Part shown: positions 39,501 through 48,500 of the stretch, piece by piece
Layout of the letters: every line of letters starts with the position of its first letter
Position numbering within the stretch: position 1 is the stretch's first letter
Source of the DNA: Mycetohabitans sp. B8
Lineage (GTDB): Bacteria; Pseudomonadota; Gammaproteobacteria; Burkholderiales; Burkholderiaceae
DNA: 64,000 nt
Assembly (NCBI RefSeq): GCF_021991875.1
Contig: NZ_JAHLKR010000016.1
Coordinates: 434,001 to 498,000 of the forward strand
Direction of reading: 5' to 3'
Notes under the pieces: model-generated
What the model was told of the DNA's origin: nothing
Databases searched by the model: none
The model's input: only the letters and a program-made list of their open reading frames with translations
Position numbers and translations under genes: made by a program

Positions 39501-42500
39501 GGCGTCTTGGCGGCAAAGCGGTGCCCGGCTGCTAGCTTGACTAACGTATTGACCGCAGGAGTCGAGGCGGTATCAACCGACGCTGGCTGTTCGACCCCCG
39601 ACGCCTTGTCCAGCCCCAGCAGGGCCCTAAGCTGATCTTTTTGTGACGCAACAAAATGATCCGCAAGCGCGTCGATCGTCTGGTATTCGAAGAATAGCGT
39701 GCTGCTGATTCCCGACAGCTTGTCGCGCAGCAGATTGGTCAACTGCACCACCAGGATCGAATCAATGCCATACGTCTCGAGCGGCTCCCCGGCATCGATC
39801 TGCTCCGGCCGGATTTTGAACAGTCCGCCGATCATCTGCTTAAGATAGTGCACCGTCTGTTCTTTTAGCGCCTGGGGGGCTACCTCGCCCACCGACACGG
39901 TGTTGACAACCCGCTGCGGTGGCCGCGAAGCGGGGGCCGCCCGCACCGCCAAGCCTTTAGACGCCACCTTGGTCGGTCCCACGTCGCTGTGCCGATCCTG
40001 CCAAATGACTCCGTTGCTCTCGGCGATCACAATTTGCTGACCGAGGTCGTGGTCGGCCAGCGCCGGATAATAGACCTGCCTATAGCCTTCGCTCTCCAGC
40101 ACCTGTTTCCACTGTTTGGGCGCAAGCGCGGGTCCACCGGGCAAGCGCAATGCCTGATCGTCAAATAACCACCATCCCTTGAGCAAGCCGAAGGTCAAGT
40201 GGGTAAACAGGCCGTTGCGGCAAATCTCGTTGATCATCACCAGGCCGTTATGCTTCAACGCTGCCTTGGCATTTTTCATCGTCCGCCGTAGATCCTGCGT
40301 CGCATGCAGGACATTGGTGGCAATCACCAGATCGTAATGGCCAATCTTGATACCTTGCTCAGCCAAAGGCTTGGCGACATCAAAGAGTTGATAGCTGAGG
40401 TACGGATTGTCCGGCCCGTACGTTTGCCGCGCATGCATGAGGAATGCCTGCGATACATCGGTGTAGCAGTATTCCGCGATTTGCCGCTGATAAGGCCGAA
40501 GTTTTTCAAACGCCCGTGCACTGGTGCCGCCAGTGCCGGCGCCAATCTCCAGAATACGGATCGGCGTCTGCGGCGCCTGTTCCAGCCGTCCGCTGACAAA
40601 CTCAACCATCGCGTTGAGCATCACTTCGTTGAAAAAATCGGACACCGGGTTATGCTTGTAGATCCCCTCAACCATGGCCATTGATGCGTCAGGGAACATG
40701 ATGTCCGTGGCCATGATCCGACCACTGAGAATCGCTGGCAGCACCCGCAGCGTGGCTTCAGCAAGGGTCACCTCAGCGCTCAGACTGGCGTGTTCTAGCC
40801 AATCTAGTTTTTGCGCGTCCCATTCGTTCCAGAGCGATTCAACTGCTAGCGGTTGAGGATGGACCACGCGATAGGCTGCCGGACAATGCTCACCCTCCAT
40901 GGACAGATAGCCACGCTGCGCCAACTCGTCAAGGCTCTTGTCAATCCAGCGGTCATACATCGGCAGTAGACCGCTGCGTTGCTTCATCTGCTCGATGATT
41001 TCGCGCTCGCCACTAAACCAGCCCAGTTGCTGCAGCTGGGCGTACAGCAAGCGGCCTTGCAACTCGTCGATGGCTGTCTTCCGGGCCTGCATCTGCTGCA
41101 TTACCGTGCGAATCTCGTTGTTGTCTACAACCAGATGTTTTTTTATCCGGGCAATCAGCGACGGGTAGGCTTGCGTCAGCCTCTGGCCATACTCGCCAAA
41201 AGGTCCAGCCGGATGTGTCGGCAGTGCCAGACGGCTGAATGTATCGCTGAGCCGCTGCGAGGTCCGCAAGAACGTGAGTTGGGAAAGTGGCCCGGCCAAC
41301 AGCCTATCCAGCGCAGCCATCGCCTGCTCGCCCTCGATCGAACCGAGACCGACGTCAGCCATCCTTCGGCGATAGTCGTCGCTGGCCACCGAACCGACGT
41401 GCCCCCAGTAACCCCAGTTGATCACTTTGACCGGGTAGGAACACTGTTGTGCAAGGTAATGGCCAAAGGCGTTTTTGAAGGTACAGCCGGCAGCGTAGTT
41501 GCTCTGCCCAGCTGACTTGGTAAAGCTTTGCAACGACGAAAAAAACAACATGAAATCCAGCGGCTGGTGCGCAAACATCTCGGCCAGCCGGACACAGACG
41601 TCTACCTTAGCGGCCAGGCCGGAGGTAAATCGTTGCTCATCCATCCGCGCCAGACTTTGATCCTGAAGTTGGATGGCTGCATGGATCACGCCATGGACCC
41701 TGCCATACTCGGTGCAGATCTGCGTCACCGCCTGTCGTAGCGCGGCGTGATTGCTGGCATCGGCGCTGATATAGCGCGGCGCGGGTCCAAGCTTGCCAAG
41801 CTCAGCGATCGCCTGGTCAATGTCGTTGTTCTGCGCGCGACGCCCCAGCCAGATGATTTGCGCCCGTCGAGTGCGAATCAGATACTCACTCCACAGTCGG
41901 CCGATACCACCAGCGCCGCCGATCACCAGGTACACGCCCCCATCGCGATAGAGACTGTCTACCTCGCCTAGCTGGGCGGCCACATTCGTTGCGTCCCCTT
42001 CCGACAGCGGTAGGTAAGGCGCAAGATATTGGCGGTACCAGACATCGTTGCGGCAGGCCAGCGCGTCGCCACGAGGATGGATCGGCAATGACAGCGGATC
42101 CACCGTGGGCCAACCGTCGCCTGCCGGCAGATCCACCAGCCGGACCCGCCAGTGGCTGTATTCCTTGGCCATCACACCGATCAGTCCGTGCACGCTGGCA
42201 TGCGCCGGTGCCACTGGCTCGGTCACGGCTTGGTGGCTACGGTCAGCCTCGTCGGATAGGGCCAGCACCCCCCGAGTCATCACCGTCCAGGTCAACGGCT
42301 GCTGATCCAGCGCCAACGCCAGTAGCGCCTTAATCAAGCGGAAGCAGCCCAGCACGCCACGCTGCTGGGCGCGGATCATGCCGTCGAGACTCTCCTCCTG
42401 CGCCAACGTTGTCGGCGCCAGCCATATCAGATGCTCGATAGGCCCGACTTCGCGCAGCCGTTCAGTGAGCTGCTCAATAGACTCACTACCATCCAACAAC

Positions 42501-45500
42501 AATGCAACAGCTTGCGGATAACGGGCGGTTAACTGTTTGTGGCCCTGGGGATCATTGCCAACCAGCAGCAGCCGGCCATGAGACGGAATGAGGTCCTGGG
42601 GACAGAAACGTTGCCACTTTTCCACCAGATAACAGTCGCTACCTGGCCGATCTTCAAGCATCACTTCCAGCGGTGACGGCTTTTTCATGACCCGTAGCGA
42701 AAATTCACGCAGCGCGGCGCAATGTTGGCCTCGTTGATTATAAATATCGATATTAAATGTCGACTGCCCCGCTTCAGCATGCTCGGTGCAAGGACGCACC
42801 CAAGCCCAGATCTGATCACCCAGCTCAGCGCCGCTCAACTGTAATTGCGCCAACGCAAAAGGTACCCAGGTATGCTTCAGTTGCGGCGTCAATCCTTGAT
42901 CGAGCTGATCCGCGATGAGTAAGCCTATGGTCGCCTGCAACGCGCCATCCATCAGGCTGGGATGTAAAACGAGTTGCTTATGATCTGAGGTCAGCGCTTG
43001 CGGTAGCTCAATCCGCGCCAACACTTGGCCACCATCGATCCGCAGCGCTTTCACCGATCGGTGCCACGGACCATAGTAGATCTGCATGCTGTCGAACAGC
43101 CGGTACAACGCATCAGCTTCAATAATATGGCCGCCGATCGTCGCTTGTAGCGAAGTCAACGATTCTGCCGGTTCGTCGGCATCCTGAACAAAAACCGCTT
43201 CGCCCTGACAGCACACCCCCTGCTGCTTGCGCTCGAGAATGTCGAAGGTCAGTCGATGTTCGTCAAGACTGTCGATACGGATCTCTACTTCGACCGAGTC
43301 GTCGCTTTGCTTGCTGAGCATGACCGGCTGCGACCACACTAGATTGCGCAAGCTCAGCACGCCGGTTGGCACCCGCTCTCCCAGCGAGCGGAGAATTGCC
43401 TCGCGCGCCATTTCAAGGTAGGCGACGCCCGGCAGAACTTTGTGGTCACGGACCCGATGATCCCGCAGGAAGAACTCCCTGCCGTTGAATAGGGAGATAA
43501 ATTTTTGCTGCGACAAGTCCGATACGTTGGTGTGCAGCAAAGGATGCATCCGTGACCCACCGCTTGGCTGTCCCAGCGACGAGAAGTGGGACTCGCCAGA
43601 GACCCAGATCCGTTCGCGAGCGAAGGGGTAGCTTGGAAGGCTGATCCGCCTAGCTGTCTCTTTCGGCTGCCCAAATAACGCCCAGTCAAGCGCCAACCCT
43701 TTGACCCACAGTTCCAGCAGCTTGTCGTATTTGCGTTTGTTCGCCCAGGCGGTCAAGGTCGCCGCCATATCCTCATCATGGGCGATCACCGCTATTGCCG
43801 CCTTATGATCTTTGACCCGGCCGATATGAACGCCATCAAAGAAGCCGAACGGTTCGGGCTGGTTGGCCAGTAGCTCGGCGCTTTGCGCCAGCCTGTCCTG
43901 CAATTGGTTGATCGACTCGGCGATAAAGGCCAGACGATAATCCATCGGCTCCCGGCCCTGCTGCAGCGTAAAGGCCAGATCTGCCAGCCGCGGCAGCGTA
44001 TGCTCAGCATCCGTCCGATGCAGAAACTGTTGCAATCGCTCGACTTGCTGTTGTAATTGAGTCGGTGTCCTTGCGGACAAAGGAATCATCGTTGTCTGCC
44101 CGCCGACGTCATCGTCCCGAGTCGGGGCAATATACTCAGCAATGATCACGTGCCCGTTTGAACCACCCGATCCGAAAGACGATACCGAAGCCGCACGTGG
44201 ATACTCTCGCTCCCGACCATCAAGATTCAACACTGGCCGCCGCCATTCCTCCAGCTGTTGAGGGACATAAAACGGCGAATCGGCAAAAGGGATGTTGGAA
44301 TTCAGGCGCTTTGAATGCAGCGAGGGCGCCAACTGGCGATGCTTCAGCTGCAATAGCACCTTCGCGATCCCGGCAATGCCCGCCGCTGACTCCAAGTGCC
44401 CAATATTGGACTTGACTGAGCCAATCGCGCAGTGTTGTGCCGGCGCCATCGCGCTGCCCAGCGTGGCGCTGCGCCGGGTAAAGCCCGATTGCAGGCCCGT
44501 GATTTCTATCGGATCTCCAAGCGCGGTGCCCGTGCCGTGGGCCTCGATATAACTCAGCTCTCGTGGGTCCATGCCGGCCTTGTCAAGCGAATCGGCGATC
44601 ATGGCGCCCTGAGCATGGGGACTGGGCACGGTGTAGCCATGGGTCTTACCGTTATGATTAATTGAGGTCGCCCGGATCACCGCATAGATGTTGTCGCCGT
44701 CGGCCTCGGCTCGGGACAGCGGCTTGAGCAACACCGCTCCAACCCCCTCGCCGGGCACAAAACCGTCGCCCCCGTCGCCAAAGCTGCGACAGCGACCGTC
44801 AGAAGACGACATCGTCAACTGGGACTGAATGAAATATTTGTTCGGATGCAATGACAAGTTGACGCCACCGGCCAGGGCCAATTGGCACTCGCCGCGTCTT
44901 AGGCTCTCGACCGCCAAGTGCAGCGCAGTCAACGACGATGAGCAGATGGTGTCGACCGCCATACTCGGACCGTTGCAGTCCAAGATGTAAGACACGCGAT
45001 TGGCGATCGAACCAAACGATGAATCGACCGCATCATCGGTGCAGTCCGCGGCGCTCGAGCGAGTATAAAGCAAGTATTCGCCGTGCATCACCCCAACGAA
45101 CACACCCATTTCACCCTGGTAATGACGCTGCAGCCCGCCTCGATCGTAGCCGGCGTCTTCGAGCGTGCGCCAGGCGGTTTCGAGAAAGATCCGCTCTTGC
45201 GGATCCATCCGCTCGGCATCCCGCGGCGAAATATTGAAAAACAGCGGGTCGAAACGATCGATGTCATCGATAAAGCCGCCCCACTTGGTGTGGATCTTGC
45301 CTTTTAAACTGCGGTCACGGCTGTAATACTGGCTGTGCTCCCAGCGCTCAGCGGGTATCTCGCTGATACTATCGACACCGTTTTTAAGGTTGTTCCAGAA
45401 ACTGTCGATATCCGCCGCGCCGGGAAACCGACCGGACAGGCCAATGATAGCGATCGGCTCATTTCGCTCGCCACGCTCGTAGCGTCGCAATGCCGTTACG

Positions 45501-48500
45501 CGTTGTGGCTGTTGCGCCCTGGCGGCCAAAATGGGCTGCGTCGCCTGAATCCCGAGTAATTGCCTGCTGCGCAGCGGATGCTCGGCGACAAAATAGCCCG
45601 CCAGCGCAGCAATGCTTTGGTACTCAAAAAATAGGGTCGCCGACAGCTCGCCAAACTCCTGGGCCAAGCGTTGGTTGAGCGTGGTGATCATGAGCGACGT
45701 CAAGCCGTAACGATCGAAGGTGTCTTCACAATCGAGGTTACTTTCAGGAATCGCCGATACCTTTGAGAAATGGCGCTTGATATGGCTTTCCAGTGCTCGT
45801 CGCAGCGCCTCATCGTGTTCTGGCTGCGGTGCGTCGTTTCGCAGCACCTCGGCGCAATCGCTGATTGCCGACGCAGCGATATGGCAATCGATGGCCGCAA
45901 ATGGATAAGCCGTCAACGCCACCCGACGATGGTGGTGCGGTGCAATCTGCGCTAAGCTGCTTTGTCCGGCGACCCATTGGCCGGCAATCGCTGTCAACGC
46001 CTGGCGGTCCAGTCCCTGAAGATCCTTTTCAATACGGCCAGGCTGCGGCTCTTTTTTGAGGCTGCCGCGCAGCAGCCTCTCCGAATTTTTATCTTTCAGT
46101 TGCTCCAATAACTCGTCGCGGCTATCGGCCACGACCGCCAGGCGATGGTTGAGCGCGACTCGGCCGACACATAGGGTATAGCTGATATCCCCAAGGCTGG
46201 CGTCGCCAAACCGTCCAGCTTGCATATCGTCAGCAAACGCTGCAACCAATTGATCAAGCTGCTCGCCACTCGCGGCGGCAAACGGAAACAGCCAAGGCCC
46301 GTCGCTTTGCCGTACAGCAGCCTGTTGCGGCGGCGCCTCAAGAATCAGATGGCCACCGGATCCGCTGGCGCCAAAGGCATTGATCAGCGCGCACTGCGGT
46401 CCTCGCCAGTCGCTCAGCTGATCGGCAATGGCAAGGTGGTTGTCGTTCAAACAAATCATCGGGCTGAGCGGATTGCAGCCGAGCGTCGGCGCGATCTGCC
46501 GGTGTTTCAACTGCATCAGCACTTTGGTGATCTGCGACAGCGCCGACGCGGATTCGAGGTGGCCGATATTGGCTTTGATCGATCCTACCAACAGCGGCGC
46601 ATCGCTACGGCGAGCGCCAAACACGTTACTGATCGCCGCAAACTCAGCCCCATCCGCCAGGCTGGCGCCGGGGGCTGCGGCCTCGACATAGCCGATCTCG
46701 TCAGCAGACAATCCCGCCTGTTGTAGGACTCGACGCATCGACAAAGCGTGGCTATCGGCATTGGGCGCACCGTAACGGAACGTCTTACCGCTATGGCTGA
46801 TCGCCGTCGCGCGGATGACGCCGAGGATAGAATCGCCATCCCGCACGGCGTCTTTGAGTGGCCTAATCAACAGTGCGCCAACACCTTCGCCAGCCACCCA
46901 TCCATTGGCATGGCGGCCAAACGGATAAGATTGACTATCGTCGGACAACAGCTTCAGTGACGTCAGCAGCTCAAGGTGCGACGGATGGCTGATCAAGTTG
47001 ACGCCACCGACAATCGCTGCGTGGCACTCGCCCTGACGAATACTGTTGCAAGCAAAATGCAACGCAGTCATCGCCGACGAGCACGAGGTATCTAAAACAA
47101 CGCTGGGGCCATTGAAATCGTTGAAAAAAGACACACGGTTGGCGATCGCCGACAGGAACGAGGTGGCCCGCTCGCCTTGTCCAGTCGGCTGATGATGCTG
47201 GTAATCGCCCCACATTGCGCCGACAAACACGCCAATGCGCTCGGCCTGCTGCCGCAGGCTCGCAGCGGTATAGCCGCTACTTTCCAGGCAGTGCCAGACC
47301 GCTTGCAAGAACAAGCGCTCTTGAGGATCGAGCGTTTTCGCCTCCGCCGGCGTAATCTTAAACAGCAATGGATCAAATAACTGCTTACCGGCCAGTGCAC
47401 CCACTGCCCACTGTGGCGAATCGCTCGCATCATCACGACCGTAGCATAGCGCTTCACGACTCAATGGGAGGATGCTCGCGCGGCCAGCGCTCAAGTTTTG
47501 CCATAGCTCATCAGGATTCGCGGCGCCGGGATAGCGACCGCTGATCCCGATGATCGCCATCGCGTCGCCATTGAAATGCTCGTTGAGCACGCGGGTCGAC
47601 AAGGGCTCATCGACCCCATGCGCCGACGCGTGAGCGACTTGAGCGGATTCATCGGTTTTGTGAATTTCCAACCGCGGCCAGTCAGCGGGCAATGATTGCA
47701 TCACCGCACCGCCCACAAAGCTGTGCACCAGCTCATCGCCGTCATCTAAATCGAACGCGTCACGGATCTTGTTGAAATACATCGATCCGATCGGGCACAA
47801 GCCAATGCCGAACTCACCCTGCTTTTCTAGCAGTAACTGCCCGATTCTGCCTGCTTGAAGCAAATTGAAATAACGGCTTTCATCACCGTAAGTCGTAGAA
47901 CGACCGGCAATGATAAAAATTCGCAGCCGTGCCTGATGGGCATGCTTACGGTTAAACGGTGTATAGCAACCGTTGATTGCCGCTAGATCGCCGTCGCTGA
48001 CTCGCACTAAGCTATGGCTGTCGCTCTGGTAGCGGTATATTCCGGCGGGCAAACATGGCCCTTGGCAGCCTTGCTGTACGCTTTGTTCAGCAACGTGCAA
48101 ATAAATTTTCAGCGCTAACCCAGCCTCGGTGTTGTATAACCGCCCATTGTCTTGATCGGCCCGCAACAGGTTCAACAGCCGACTCAGCTGGCTTAAATTC
48201 AGCGGTCCATCGCAGTATTGCCGCTTAGCAGCCCGCAGTCGCAGGGCGTCAGCGCTGATCGGCTCAGCGCACAGCTCGATGACGCCGTCACCTTGCTCCG
48301 GCAAGTCATGGCGGATCTGGCGCTGCTCTTCGTGCAGTTGAGCCAATTCCTCCCGGGTCGGTAACGCGAAACCGTTATTTTTCTCACTGAGAAAATCAGC
48401 AAACAAAGGGCCAGGCTGACGCCAGTGCTCATTGAGTGCTTGACCCACCACAGCCAGGGCGGCCGGCGCAACGCCCTCGATCAGGCAGTGTAGGAACCGA

